The notes below the pieces were generated by a model that ran no database searches, was not told the DNA's origin, and worked only from the letters and a program-made list of their open reading frames with translations. Positions 9,100 to 18,784 of a stretch of 64,000 nucleotides of DNA are shown piece after piece. The stretch spans positions 92,554 through 156,553 of the forward strand of contig JADJVI010000022.1 in assembly GCA_016710645.1 (NCBI GenBank), read 5' to 3'. Every line of letters starts with the position of its first letter. Position 1 is the first letter of the stretch. A program made the position numbers and the translations under genes. This DNA is from Actinomycetales bacterium. Its GTDB lineage: Bacteria; Actinomycetota; Actinomycetes; Actinomycetales; Dermatophilaceae.

Positions 9100-12000
9100 G
9101 CGACTACTTCCTCTCCTACGGCCACGAAGACCGTGAGCGAGCAATCGGGATCCGTCAGCGGTTGGCTGCCGCCGGACAGGTCGTGTGGCTCGATGCGCCC
9201 GACGACGACCTCGAGGGGCCGGTTGGCGTCCCCGCTGGCTCCCGGCACCGGCCCACCATCGAGGCGGCGATTCGGGCCGCCCTGGCCTTCGTCGTTCTCG
9301 ACAGCCAGGACTGGAGGGACTCGGACTACTGCCGCTGGGAACTTGAGGTCGCTCGCGACCTCGGAAAGGTGATCGCCGTCCTGTCCCCGACGGTCGCTGA
9401 GGGTCGGCCCGACACGACCTGGTTGGAGACGTCGTTGGCCGGACCGGAAGACCTCGTCATCCCCGCTCCTGACGACTGTGACGGACTCATTGCCCAAACC
9501 CTGGACGGGAGGCACGAGGCGCAGTCACACACCCGCCTGGTGGACTCGGAGACCACGACCCAAAGTCGACTGCGGGACATTCTCCGAGGGGTTCCACTCG
9601 TCGATGACGCCCAGGTCGTCCTGGGCATGGTCGGCGGAGTGGGTCGTCCTCATCCGCCGACTGCGGTGCGAGAACTCGCTGCGCATCTCATCCTGCGGGA
9701 TCAGCGCCGCAGGGCTCTGCTGCGCCGATCGCTGAGCTCCATCATCGCGGCTCTGGTCATCTTGGCTGCATCAGCAGGCGCGTTGGGGCTGGCAGCCGCC
9801 GCGCACCGCCAGGCAGCAGTGGCGTCAGCAGCGACCGCACGGTCGATGGAACTCGCGAATGATTCCCTGCTCCAGCCAAACCATGCCAGCTCAGGTCTAC
9901 TGGCCGAAACCGCCTTGCGGGTTGACGACAACGCCAGCAGTCGTTCAGCCTCGGCGATGGCGCTGGCCGATGCACAGACCTTCACGCGCAGCGATGCGCC
10001 GAGTCGGCCCTACGTGAGCGGCGACGTCTCCAACGACGGCCGCTTGGCGGTGTTCAGCTACGGAACCGGCGCGTCGGTCTTCACTGGCTCCGGGGATTTC
10101 GTCGGGGAGGTGAACTTCGACAAAGACGTGGGCGCGTCGCCAATCGTCCTCGATGACATCGGCCAGATGGTTTCCCTCGGGCCGGGATCGCCCTCGCACC
10201 CGTTGGTCAGGATGTCTCTGCAGGACGGATACCTCCAACGGTCGTGGACGGACGAGGACTTCACCGCTCTCGCCAAGGGAACTGACGGCCGGATCTGGTG
10301 GGGCGCAGCCAGCGGGAAGGTCGGCTTCATCTCCGGGGACCAGGTGGTGACGGCTCTCACGACCGGAGGTCCGGTGACAGCCGTGGACGCCACCCTGACC
10401 GGGCTGGTCGTCGCGTCGAATCACACGACAGTGCACCGCTACGCCCTACCCCTATCCAGTGACCCGGCCCCCGAATGGACCCGAAACCTGGGGCAGACAG
10501 TCTTTCCGCCGACCCTGGACAGCGGGCCCGACGCCAAGACGAACTACTCGCGACCCCCAGCGGCGGACGCGACGAGCCCCGCCCCTGCAACCGGCAACCC
10601 GTCGGATCAGGCCATGGCTGACTATCGACGCCTGCAAGCAACCCCGCTGAATTTCGGGTTCCCTGATGTCCTGCGCACCTGCTCGACGACAGTGCACATA
10701 CTGCTCAGCACGCGTCTTGCTCAGTTCCCCGCCGCTGTTCACACGGCGCTGGACGAAAGCACCGGGGCCGTCCTCATGCCAGCAGCTCGACAGTCACCGC
10801 TACGGGGACAGATGTGTCAAGCGGATGGCACCCTCCTCGGCGGGGCCTTCATGAGCAATCAGCTGGCGGTGGCGCCCGAGCGTCGGTGGACTCCCGTCGG
10901 GGTCATGGACGACGCCGACCGATTCACTCGCGGGACAGTGCTGGCCGCCAACGCGGCCGGCACGCGGGCCATGCTCGTACACGCCACCGGAGCGGTGGTC
11001 GTCATGGGTCCCGCCCCGGTGACCTCCCGAGAACTCAACGATTCGATCTACGTCACGCCCACCCCTGAGGGCTACCTCACCCAGGACGTCACGGGAGAGC
11101 TCTGGATGGTCCCCCTGGCCGCAGGATCCGCGCGACGCGTCGGGGTGCAGTTGCCGCGTGTCGGCATAGCGGCCCGCAGCGGGCCCACCTGCTCATTGGC
11201 ATGGTCACGGCCGACTGTCTACTGCCTGTCCGGTCGGGGAGTCGTCCGTCAGTGGACCCTGAGCGGAAACCTGGCGGACATGCGCTTCTCGCAGGATGGC
11301 ACCGTCGTCGACATCACTCAGACGGACGGCACGCTCTTCCAAGCGAGGCTCGACTCCGACGCGACGACGCGGGTGACGGTTCCCGGCCTGGACTCCCGTG
11401 AACGGGTGATCTCGGCCGCGAGCGCCGGCTCTCGCATCCTGGTAGCCACGAACACCGGCCGCCTCGTTGCCTTTGATCGGGGATCGTCGACGGTCGCCGC
11501 TCAGATCCTCGACGGTGGAACCACGCAAACTATCTCGGCCATCCATGGCCCGCAGCCCGGGTTTGTTGCGGTTGGCCGCGACGGCATGCTGCGCCGCCTC
11601 GGCCCCGAGCTCACGGTGGAGCGCACGGCATACGTGCGGGACTGTTTCGACACCCTTGAGACGTCATGGGATGGCGCCCAGGTCGTGGCAGCGGGCGCCA
11701 CGGCCGTGGTCATCCTCGGGACGGCCGATCTCGTCCAAACGCAGAGCACGCCCAGCATGGTCCCGATGCGGACCTGGCCGCAGTTCGCACCTGACTCCCG
11801 CACACTGGTGAGCTTTTCCCCGTGGCTCGTGAGTGGCGACGGGGCCATGGTCGACTCGGCGCCGTACGTCAACGGCGGACCGCGCGGGGTCAAACCTGCG
11901 GTCCTCACCGACAACCAGGACCTCTGGCCGGCCGTGGTGACAGTCGTGCCAGTGTGCTCGACCTGTCGGCCCGCGTCAGTCCCCCGACAATCAGCCTCCG

Positions 12001-13307
12001 GCGAGCTGGGCACCCTCACGCTTGAGACGGCCTCGCACGCCGAGCAGACCCTCCCGAGCCTCGGGTCGAAACCGTCCGAACGTTGGACCGTCGCCCTCAA
12101 CGATGCCGCGGATCCCCTGCTGCACGGCGCCAGCCCTTCGCAGGTCACGTCCATCCCGGGCGGTTTCCTTGTGGTCGCCACCATCGGGCAGACCCCCGGA
12201 GATGGCGGCACGCCGGTGCTGCTCAGTCAGGTCGTTCTCATCGACGCCGGCGACGGGCACACGCGGTGGCGCAGCGAGGTGCTACCTGGTTTCAGCACCT
12301 GTTGGGCCCATCCCAGCGAGACGTGGATCCTGTGTGGGAGCAGCACGAGCAAGGACAAGAGCACGGCCGTCTTGATCTCACAGGAGACCGGCGAGGTCCT
12401 CTCCCGTATGCCGTTGCGCGAGCCGGTCGTCGACGCGGTCGCCACCACGGGCGGCTTTCTCATCCTGGGCAGGACCACGTTCGGGGCTGGATCTGCCGTC
12501 ACGGCATACGAGGTAACGGGACAGGGAGATGTGCGAGCGCGCGGAACCGCGCTCACTGAGTTCGTGTACGGCCCGACCCGGTGGCTTCAGGACCAAGGCG
12601 CCCTCAAGGTGGAGGGCGTGACGTCTGCCGACGGTCGCGCGCTGTCCTATGACATCGCCGCTGGATCGTTCGTCGTCGACGCCGAGCGCGGGGCGTGGGT
12701 GGCGTCCTACGGAACGATCCGCCGGGTCGCGGTGGATGTCGATCACAACGAGATCACCGTCGGCGACTCGGTGGGCCCGGCCATGGCCGATCTGCCCGGC
12801 TCGGCCGACGCCTGGGCCGAGTTCAACCTACTCAGTTCTATCGTCGCTACCGCCCTCATGGAGAGTGAGGTATCGACGATCAAGCGGATGTGGCGGATCG
12901 AGTCAGGCACGGCAGTCGAGATCCGACCTGGCTCGGGCATCTCGCCCATGGCCAGGTGCGGTGACCTCATCCTCACCTCAGAGCCCGAAGCGGCGGGGAC
13001 CGACGATCCCTTGTCGAAGGTCGCCGTCAGGGCGTGGGATCTGAGCATGACCCGGGAGATCTGGCAGAGGTCCATGCCGTTATCGACGGTCGATCTCTGC
13101 GACGGCAGGCACGGCGTGATGTCGGGTATCGACGGGTCATTGATCGGCTTCGCCGTCTCGGATGGCACGGAGTTGTGGCGCTCTCCTGCTGATCAGTCGC
13201 TGCAAAACAACGGCATCTCCCTCGTGGGCGGATATCTCATCAAGGTCACCGGTGATGTCGGGTCCGGCTTCTCGTCCCATCTGTCACTGCTGTCTGCCAC
13301 GACCTGA
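9096..13307 (+). CDS. TIR domain / transmembrane / large beta-propeller protein
   Basis: A 1403-residue protein with a clear N-terminal TIR domain. DYFLSYGHEDRERA (residues 3-16) is strand A plus the AB loop, and DSDYCRWELEVA (75-86) carries Glu82, where catalytic NADase TIRs have their glutamate. A basic patch (RDQRRRALLRR, 201-211) precedes one transmembrane helix (about 213-236). A short Ala-rich helical linker follows, then more than 1100 residues of strand-rich repeats that resemble WD40 or PQQ-like blades. Known TIR domains signal by hydrolysing NAD+ or making cyclic ADP-ribose products; here a surface-exposed propeller might be the sensor. It is translationally coupled (ATGA) to the related upstream protein and followed by a strong hairpin. 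Exact function unknown. Confidence 0.75.
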   Translation: MSDYFLSYGHEDRERAIGIRQRLAAAGQVVWLDAPDDDLEGPVGVPAGSRHRPTIEAAIRAALAFVVLDSQDWRDSDYCRWELEVARDLGKVIAVLSPTVAEGRPDTTWLETSLAGPEDLVIPAPDDCDGLIAQTLDGRHEAQSHTRLVDSETTTQSRLRDILRGVPLVDDAQVVLGMVGGVGRPHPPTAVRELAAHLILRDQRRRALLRRSLSSIIAALVILAASAGALGLAAAAHRQAAVASAATARSMELANDSLLQPNHASSGLLAETALRVDDNASSRSASAMALADAQTFTRSDAPSRPYVSGDVSNDGRLAVFSYGTGASVFTGSGDFVGEVNFDKDVGASPIVLDDIGQMVSLGPGSPSHPLVRMSLQDGYLQRSWTDEDFTALAKGTDGRIWWGAASGKVGFISGDQVVTALTTGGPVTAVDATLTGLVVASNHTTVHRYALPLSSDPAPEWTRNLGQTVFPPTLDSGPDAKTNYSRPPAADATSPAPATGNPSDQAMADYRRLQATPLNFGFPDVLRTCSTTVHILLSTRLAQFPAAVHTALDESTGAVLMPAARQSPLRGQMCQADGTLLGGAFMSNQLAVAPERRWTPVGVMDDADRFTRGTVLAANAAGTRAMLVHATGAVVVMGPAPVTSRELNDSIYVTPTPEGYLTQDVTGELWMVPLAAGSARRVGVQLPRVGIAARSGPTCSLAWSRPTVYCLSGRGVVRQWTLSGNLADMRFSQDGTVVDITQTDGTLFQARLDSDATTRVTVPGLDSRERVISAASAGSRILVATNTGRLVAFDRGSSTVAAQILDGGTTQTISAIHGPQPGFVAVGRDGMLRRLGPELTVERTAYVRDCFDTLETSWDGAQVVAAGATAVVILGTADLVQTQSTPSMVPMRTWPQFAPDSRTLVSFSPWLVSGDGAMVDSAPYVNGGPRGVKPAVLTDNQDLWPAVVTVVPVCSTCRPASVPRQSASGELGTLTLETASHAEQTLPSLGSKPSERWTVALNDAADPLLHGASPSQVTSIPGGFLVVATIGQTPGDGGTPVLLSQVVLIDAGDGHTRWRSEVLPGFSTCWAHPSETWILCGSSTSKDKSTAVLISQETGEVLSRMPLREPVVDAVATTGGFLILGRTTFGAGSAVTAYEVTGQGDVRARGTALTEFVYGPTRWLQDQGALKVEGVTSADGRALSYDIAAGSFVVDAERGAWVASYGTIRRVAVDVDHNEITVGDSVGPAMADLPGSADAWAEFNLLSSIVATALMESEVSTIKRMWRIESGTAVEIRPGSGISPMARCGDLILTSEPEAAGTDDPLSKVAVRAWDLSMTREIWQRSMPLSTVDLCDGRHGVMSGIDGSLIGFAVSDGTELWRSPADQSLQNNGISLVGGYLIKVTGDVGSGFSSHLSLLSATT

Positions 13308-13352
13308 CGATTCCTGCCCTGAGATCGGGGAGTCAGGCGAAGGCCCAGTAGA

Positions 13353-13389
13353 CCGTCCGCACCCCAGACGGGCTCTGGGGTGCGGACGG
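13353..13389. terminator. Perfect 16-bp hairpin after the TIR/propeller operon
   Basis: ccgtccgcaccccaga (13353-13368), a 5-base loop, then tctggggtgcggacgg (13374-13389): a perfect 16-bp GC-rich stem 46 bases after the TIR gene's stop. There is no T tract, which is usual for terminators in high-GC actinobacteria. It ends the two-gene operon and separates it from the LysR gene. Confidence 0.75.
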
Positions 13390-13495
13390 TGGCTGGTGTG
13401 AACGTGGGGTCGGCGTCATGCGGCCCGACGTTAGGTCGCTCATCGGTGAAGGTCCAGCTCATTCTGGTGAAGCTGCTGAAGGTAACCTTTATCGC

Positions 13496-14419
13496 GTGCT
13501 GAGCTCGTTCCAACTCGAAGCGCTCCTGGCAGTGTGCGACGCCGGGTCGTTCGAGCGCGCTGCGGCGGCCCTGCACATCAGCCCATCGGCAGTCAGTCAG
13601 CGAATCGCGTCGCTGGAGCGGACCGTCGGTCTGGTGCTCGTGCACCGCTCCAAGCCGGTCATGGCAACGCCCACCGGCCAGGTGCTGCTGGGCCTGGCCC
13701 GGCGCACCGTGACCCTCCAGCAGGAGGCGCTTGCGAGTCTGGGCAGGTCATCCACCGATGCCCCGGTGGTCGCCATCGCGGTCAACACCGACTCGTTCGC
13801 CAGTTGGTTCGACCCGGTCATCGCCGCCGTGGGCGAGCTCGGCGGCATCCGACTGGACATCCGGCTGGCCGACGAACAGCGCTCCCTCGAGCTGCTCACC
13901 CGGGGTGAGGTGATGGCCGCCGTCTCCACCGACTCGCGCGCCGCGCCCGGCTGCGAGGTCGTGGCGCTAGGGCGGCTCCGGTACCTCCCGGTCATCTCCC
14001 CGACACTGGCCTCACGGCATACCGCCCCCGGGGACGGCTCGCTGGACTACCTCGGCCGCATCCCGGTCGTGCGTTACGACGCCGGCGACGATCTCGACAC
14101 CCAGCTCCTCGCGTCACTGGGGGTGTCCAGCGAGGCGCCCGCCCATCACGTGCCGTCCAGCCAGGGCTATCTCACCGCCGTCGCGTCGGGGCTCGGGTGG
14201 GGGACGCTCTTCGAGGACGACTACCGACGGCTGAGCGACACCGGGGCGGGCGTCCTGCTGCACCCCACGGCATACGTCGAGGCGACGCTGTATTGGCACC
14301 GCTGGAAGCAGCGGGTCGCCGTGCTCGACACGGTGACCGACGTCGTGCGCGCTACCGCGGCGCGGCGACTGCGACCGCTTCGCCACGAGCGTGAATCTGC
14401 CCGAGCACCTCGGCCATGA
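13496..14419 (+). CDS. LysR-type regulator, ArgP/LysG-like
   Basis: I take GTG 13496 as the start because LSSFQLEALLAVCDAGSFERAA is the expected N-terminus; the frame is open further upstream without family-like sequence. The winged helix-turn-helix covers about the first 60 residues (ALHISPSAVSQRIASLE), followed by a two-lobed effector-binding domain ending in a short helix. The FQLEALLAV start and the lobe sequence recall ArgP (IciA)/LysG, which in actinobacteria controls basic amino acid export. No lysE-like exporter is visible next to it, so the target is unknown. Its last 68 bases overlap, tail to tail, the convergent oxidoreductase gene. Confidence 0.8.
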   Translation: MLSSFQLEALLAVCDAGSFERAAAALHISPSAVSQRIASLERTVGLVLVHRSKPVMATPTGQVLLGLARRTVTLQQEALASLGRSSTDAPVVAIAVNTDSFASWFDPVIAAVGELGGIRLDIRLADEQRSLELLTRGEVMAAVSTDSRAAPGCEVVALGRLRYLPVISPTLASRHTAPGDGSLDYLGRIPVVRYDAGDDLDTQLLASLGVSSEAPAHHVPSSQGYLTAVASGLGWGTLFEDDYRRLSDTGAGVLLHPTAYVEATLYWHRWKQRVAVLDTVTDVVRATAARRLRPLRHERESARAPRP

Positions 14420-15341
14420 GCTGCTGCACGGCCAGTGTGTCGGTCAGCGGCATGATCGGGCTCTCGGTCAGCCCCTGGGCGAGGCAGTCCCCGACGTGGA
14501 TGACTTGGTGCTCATAGCCGCTGGCAAACTCTCGCGTCTCGACCAGTTCCTTGTCGCGCCACAGCGTGAAACTCGGCCCGCGATGGAAGCGCGGATGCAC
14601 GTCGATCCAGCCCTCAGTGCCCGCGAGCATCATCCGCCCCGGCCCGTATGCCGTGAACCCTCCCGACAGCGTCGCCGACCGTCCGTCGGAGTAGCCCATG
14701 AGCACCCCGAACTCGCCCTCGACGCCGGACGGGAGGGTGCCGCCGGCGGCATACACGGTGTCGGGGGTGCCGAGGAGATGCTGGGCGAAGGAGATCGCAT
14801 AGACCCCAAGGTCGAGCACCGCACCGCCGCCCAGCGCGGGGTCGAAGAGTCGGTCGGCCGGGTCGAAGGCGCGGAAGGCCGTGAGGTCACCCTGGACCAT
14901 CCGCACCTGCCCGATCGCCCCGTCCGCGACGAGCTCGCGAATCGCGGCGACCCCGGGGACGAACCGAGTCCACATCGCCTCCATCGCGAAAACCTTTGCT
15001 GCGCGCGCGGATTCGATGATCTTCTGGGTGTCGGCGACGGTCGACGTGAAGGCCTTCTCGACGAGGATCGCCTTGCCGCCGGCGATTGCGGCCAGCGCGA
15101 TGTCGAGATGCTGCGGGTGCGGCGTCGCGATGTAGACCGCGTCGACGTCCGGGTCGGCCGCCAGCGCGGCATACGAGCCATGCGCTTTCGGTATGCCGTG
15201 CGCCGCGGCGAACGCCTGGGCACGCGCCTGGTCGCGCGAGGCGACCGCGACGAGTTCGCCGTTGGTCACGCGGGCGAAGTCGGCCGCCATTGCCGCTGCC
15301 ATCCGCCCCGGTCCCGCAATCGCCCATCGCACGCTTCCCAT
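14352..15341 (-). CDS. Gfo/Idh/MocA family oxidoreductase
   Basis: A 329-residue NAD(P)-dependent dehydrogenase starting at ATG 15339-15341 (MGSVRWAIAGPGRMA). AIAGPGRMA is a variant of the nucleotide-binding glycine loop. AVYIATPHPQHLD and LVEKAFTSTVADT are the conserved family segments; the lysine of VEKA is the usual catalytic-site lysine. The C-terminal alpha/beta domain contains GGGAVLDLGVYAI. Relatives oxidise or reduce sugars, inositols or diols (trans-dihydrodiol type); the substrate is not readable. The gene stands alone and its 3' end overlaps the convergent LysR gene. Confidence 0.85.
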   Translation of the reverse strand: MGSVRWAIAGPGRMAAAMAADFARVTNGELVAVASRDQARAQAFAAAHGIPKAHGSYAALAADPDVDAVYIATPHPQHLDIALAAIAGGKAILVEKAFTSTVADTQKIIESARAAKVFAMEAMWTRFVPGVAAIRELVADGAIGQVRMVQGDLTAFRAFDPADRLFDPALGGGAVLDLGVYAISFAQHLLGTPDTVYAAGGTLPSGVEGEFGVLMGYSDGRSATLSGGFTAYGPGRMMLAGTEGWIDVHPRFHRGPSFTLWRDKELVETREFASGYEHQVIHVGDCLAQGLTESPIMPLTDTLAVQQLMAEVLGQIHARGEAVAVAAPR

Positions 15342-15536
15342 GGCTCCGATTCTGGCCCACATCGACGCACCGAGGCGGCAGGAGGCGGCGGGCACCAGTT
15401 CCGGCTGAGACCGTGGCAGCACTCGCCCTCGTGGCCAGTCGCCCCCTTCTGGCTAGGCCACGCGGCAAACCCGAGTGCCGCTACTCGCCAGCGTGGAAGC
15501 ACGGAACGTGGAGCGGGCAGTCTCCGGCCGCGGTGT

Positions 15537-17228
15537 CTAGGAGCGGAGCCGGAAGTGGACGGTCTTCGGCCCGTGCGCGGGTCCGTTGCGGGTGATGTCC
15601 TGCTGGTATGCCGGGTCGTGCATCTTGCGGTGGTGGAAACCGCACAACGGGATGGCTTTGTCGAGGTCGGTGAGTCCGCCCTTCGACCACGGATCCTCGT
15701 GATGCAGCTCCGACCAGGCGTACGGTCGGTCGCAGTCTTGCGCGGCGCAGGTTTCGTAGATGGTCGCCAGGGCGGTGCGTTGGTGCTCGGTGAAGAACCG
15801 TTCCTGTCTACCGACATCGAGGACATGTCCGAGTCCACCCAACACGACCGGCAAGATCCCGGCGTTACAGGCGATCCGCCTCGCGGCACTCGCGGAGATC
15901 AACTGGCCGGTGTCGGTAGTCGCTGCCCCGGAACTCGGAGCCATGTCGATCAGTGTGCCGGTCGCGTCCAGGATGGTCTGCTGGAGTTTGGCGGCTTTCG
16001 CGGCGCCCATCACTTGTTCGGCGGTCATCGTGATGATGACGGTGGAGGCGACCTTCCCGGTGAGCTTCTCGGTGTCGAGGTGCTCGATCAACTCGGTGAG
16101 AGCCCGGCCGCGGCGGTGGGCCCAGTCGATGTCGGCCCAGTCCGCATTCCGACCCTCGATCCGGTGTCCGCTGGCGCCGCTGGGCGACATCGCGGTTGTG
16201 CCGGACAACGCCCGACCGTCGGCTGCCATGCGCCCCTGCGCGCCATACGCCGCCTGGGCGCCAACGCCGAGGGTCGGGTGCGCACCAGTGCCAGACGTGC
16301 CCTGCGAACCGGCACCGAACGACGGGTGCTCGTGCGTGCCGGTAGCGCTCAACAAGTCAGCAGCCACGGAGCCGTCGTCCAGGCAGCCGGCAGGGGCTTG
16401 CCCGTCCGCCAATGCGGCCTCGGCAGCCTTGCGCAGATGGTCACGGCGGGGGGCGGTCATCGTCTGCAACACCTTGCCCAACATCTTCGCTGCTGGGGTC
16501 GGCAAGGTCGCCGCCAGCCTCGTGGTGCCGTCACCCAGGTCGTGCATGGTCACCGTCGCCAACCGGTAGGCCCGACGCTCCTCATCCACCAACTGCGCCT
16601 CGACATGATCGGCCACCTCAGCCGCCGACTTCTCCGCCGCAGCCAACGCCACCTTCGCCGCCCGATCCAACCGGCCCGGGTCCAACCGGCGAGCATCCCG
16701 CACCAACGCCGACTCGACCCGCTCCCGATCCACCACCGTAGTCGTGTCGGGCAACTTGCCCATGGTCCTGGCGATGATCCCCGCGTTCGAGCGAGAGACC
16801 TCACCAGCCTCGAACGCCACCCGGGTGCGGTCCAACCCATCAGCCAACGCCGTCGCCAACGCCACATCCCGAGCCGCCGCAGCACCCCCAGAACGCGTCG
16901 CGCTAGCCACCCACGCCGACGTCGAGGAATGCCCACACCGACGATGAACCTGCTGCCGATCAGCTGCAGCGACCAACGCCAACCGCACCGCCTCCACCCG
17001 ACGAGCGAGCCGATCCACTTCCTGCACGTCGGCGCTAGTCACCACCACACCGGCCTCAGGATCAGCAAGCCGAGAGAAGACCAGATCCAACATCCGATCA
17101 GCCAACCGAGTCGGAACCCCCGCCACCTTCCGAACCACACCAGACCCGGCCCCACCGGACGCACCACCCGACGCCGCACCAGACGGCATACCGCCGGCTG
17201 TGTCCGGGTCGAGGTGGGTGATCGTCAT
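15537..17228 (-). CDS. DUF222 domain / HNH endonuclease protein (13E12 type)
   Basis: A 563-residue protein starting at ATG 17226-17228 (MTITHLDPDT). The N-terminal two-thirds is the helical DUF222 region typical of actinobacterial 13E12-repeat proteins. The C-terminus is an HNH nuclease: a cysteine pair in CAAQDCDR, then ELHHEDPWSKGG (the HH of the active site) and CGFHHRKMH. A low-complexity Ala/Gly/Thr-rich stretch lies between the two (about residues 300-360). Such proteins occur in many copies in actinobacterial genomes and are suspected selfish or DNA-processing nucleases; no role is proven. A pair of inverted GGTATGCCG motifs forms a hairpin in the gap upstream. Confidence 0.85.
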   Translation of the reverse strand: MTITHLDPDTAGGMPSGAASGGASGGAGSGVVRKVAGVPTRLADRMLDLVFSRLADPEAGVVVTSADVQEVDRLARRVEAVRLALVAAADRQQVHRRCGHSSTSAWVASATRSGGAAAARDVALATALADGLDRTRVAFEAGEVSRSNAGIIARTMGKLPDTTTVVDRERVESALVRDARRLDPGRLDRAAKVALAAAEKSAAEVADHVEAQLVDEERRAYRLATVTMHDLGDGTTRLAATLPTPAAKMLGKVLQTMTAPRRDHLRKAAEAALADGQAPAGCLDDGSVAADLLSATGTHEHPSFGAGSQGTSGTGAHPTLGVGAQAAYGAQGRMAADGRALSGTTAMSPSGASGHRIEGRNADWADIDWAHRRGRALTELIEHLDTEKLTGKVASTVIITMTAEQVMGAAKAAKLQQTILDATGTLIDMAPSSGAATTDTGQLISASAARRIACNAGILPVVLGGLGHVLDVGRQERFFTEHQRTALATIYETCAAQDCDRPYAWSELHHEDPWSKGGLTDLDKAIPLCGFHHRKMHDPAYQQDITRNGPAHGPKTVHFRLRS

Positions 17229-17311
17229 GGCCTTATTGTACTCGTACAGATGTCCTATCGCAAGGAGTAGGGGCATTAAGAGAGAGGTCAGTTGATAGCC
17301 ACGGCGCCCCG

Positions 17312-17349
17312 CCGGCATACCGGCCTGAAGAACAGCCCTGGTATGCCGG
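17312..17349. terminator. Hairpin formed by inverted ccggcatacc / ggtatgccgg
   Basis: ccggcatacc (17312-17321) and ggtatgccgg (17340-17349) are perfect inverse copies with an 18-base loop. They sit just downstream of the minus-strand DUF2254 gene and upstream of the HNH gene. The hairpin could terminate the DUF2254 transcript, or simply be two adjacent copies of the abundant octamer. Confidence 0.5.
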
Positions 17350-17354
17350 TGGGC

Positions 17355-18617
17355 TCAGTCCTCGGGCGCGCTCTCCGACGGCAACTCGGGGGGCAAACTC
17401 GCCAACACGCGACGCAAGCTCGGCCGGTGGGTCTCAATGGCCCGCTCGCTCAAGAGCTCGGCCACCTCACGCAACCGGGAACATACGCGGGGTGACTCAG
17501 CTGCGTAGTGGGCAATGTCTTGCAGCGATCCACAGATCAGCCCGGCGAAGCTCGGCGCCCGGTACATCGCGCGCACGACACCCTCGTCGTCGGTCAGATA
17601 GGGGCTGAGGTCTGGCCGGCACGCGAGCGGCGCGAGCACGGCATACAGCTGATTGATGACCTGGATGGCGGTCGTAGGGTCATTGACGCCGGGCGAGAGA
17701 GCGCGCTCGGCGATGTCGGTGAGCTGACGGATCCCATAGCTGAAATCGGTGGCGAGATCGGGCTCGCCCGAGCGCCCCACCAACTCGGCCAGTTCACCAG
17801 CGAGATCCGAAGGGCTGCTCGCGCGCAGGTCGTCGAGGCCCCACAGGACGGCCATGCGGTCACCCTCGACGCGGAAGTCACCGAGGCCGAATTCCAGGAC
17901 CGCCACGCAATCCCGCTGCGCCGCCCACCGGACCAGCCCCGTCGAGTCCAGCGCGGTGATGACGCCGGGCCCCGCCGGGAACTCCAGCACCTGCCGGGGA
18001 GTCTGGGGCGCGGGTGACCATGTCGCACTCGGCCGTTGCCCGGCATACAGCCGCCGCGCGGAGGCCGTGGTGCGTGCCCCGATGTCAATCAGCACATGAC
18101 TGAGTCGGATCGACTGGGTGATGTGGTGGATGAAGGCGATGAAGAACGCCACCGCGGCCAAGACATATCCGAACGCCAAGGTCACCGAAACCTGCGGCAC
18201 GAAGTCCGTGCCGTCGCCACCGCGGATGAGGCGCAGCACGGTCAGGGCATAGAGGAAGGAGCCCACGAAGACACCGAGGGTGAGCTGCACGACCCGCGAT
18301 TGCAGGAACTGGCCCAGCAACCGAGGGGTGAACTGACTGCTGGCCAGCTGGAGCACCACCATGGTGAGGGAGAAGACCAGCCCCGTCACGGAGATCATGG
18401 CGCTGGCGATGGTGCCGAGCAATTGCCGGGCACCGTCCGGACCGCTCTCGAAGACATACGGCACCCATCCCGCCAACCGTTCGTCGGCCCGGGGCAGGGT
18501 GAGGCCCAGCCCGGCCGACCCGACTGCCACGATCGCCGGGAGTGCCCAATACGGCCTCCAGAGGCGCTCCCACGCATGGGCGCGGGGACGTTCCGGGCGG
18601 GCATAGTCGACGCTCAT
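17355..18617 (-). CDS. DUF2254 family integral membrane protein
   Basis: Starting at ATG 18615-18617 (MSVDYARPERP), this 420-residue protein has four predicted transmembrane helices in its first half (around WALPAIVAVGSAGLGL, MISVTGLVFSLTMVVL, LTLGVFVGSFLYALTVL and LAFGYVLAAVAFFIAFI). A soluble C-terminal domain contains SPGVNDPTTAIQ. This is the usual DUF2254 layout: a cytoplasmic C-terminal region after a four-helix membrane part. The function of the family is unknown; a channel-like role has been suggested by its layout but not shown. It is a single gene between hairpin-like and intergenic sequences. Confidence 0.8.
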   Translation of the reverse strand: MSVDYARPERPRAHAWERLWRPYWALPAIVAVGSAGLGLTLPRADERLAGWVPYVFESGPDGARQLLGTIASAMISVTGLVFSLTMVVLQLASSQFTPRLLGQFLQSRVVQLTLGVFVGSFLYALTVLRLIRGGDGTDFVPQVSVTLAFGYVLAAVAFFIAFIHHITQSIRLSHVLIDIGARTTASARRLYAGQRPSATWSPAPQTPRQVLEFPAGPGVITALDSTGLVRWAAQRDCVAVLEFGLGDFRVEGDRMAVLWGLDDLRASSPSDLAGELAELVGRSGEPDLATDFSYGIRQLTDIAERALSPGVNDPTTAIQVINQLYAVLAPLACRPDLSPYLTDDEGVVRAMYRAPSFAGLICGSLQDIAHYAAESPRVCSRLREVAELLSERAIETHRPSLRRVLASLPPELPSESAPED

Positions 18618-18784
18618 GCCCCGATCCTGACACTCGGGCAAGGTTCCGAACGGTTGCCGCGAGGGTGCACTGCCACCACGTTGCCGACCGCCAGCGGCGA
18701 CACACGCGACAGTGCGGGTATGCCGGTGCGCTCAGTCTTGGTCGTCGAGGCCTGGCATCGGCACGGCGGGACAGGACCGCGTCG

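Noticed and set aside
14391..17270. A 959-codon open frame on the plus strand
   Set aside because: It runs antisense to the Gfo/Idh and HNH genes, which have clear domains; its translation shows no motifs and high Arg/Gly/His content typical of shadow frames in GC-rich DNA.
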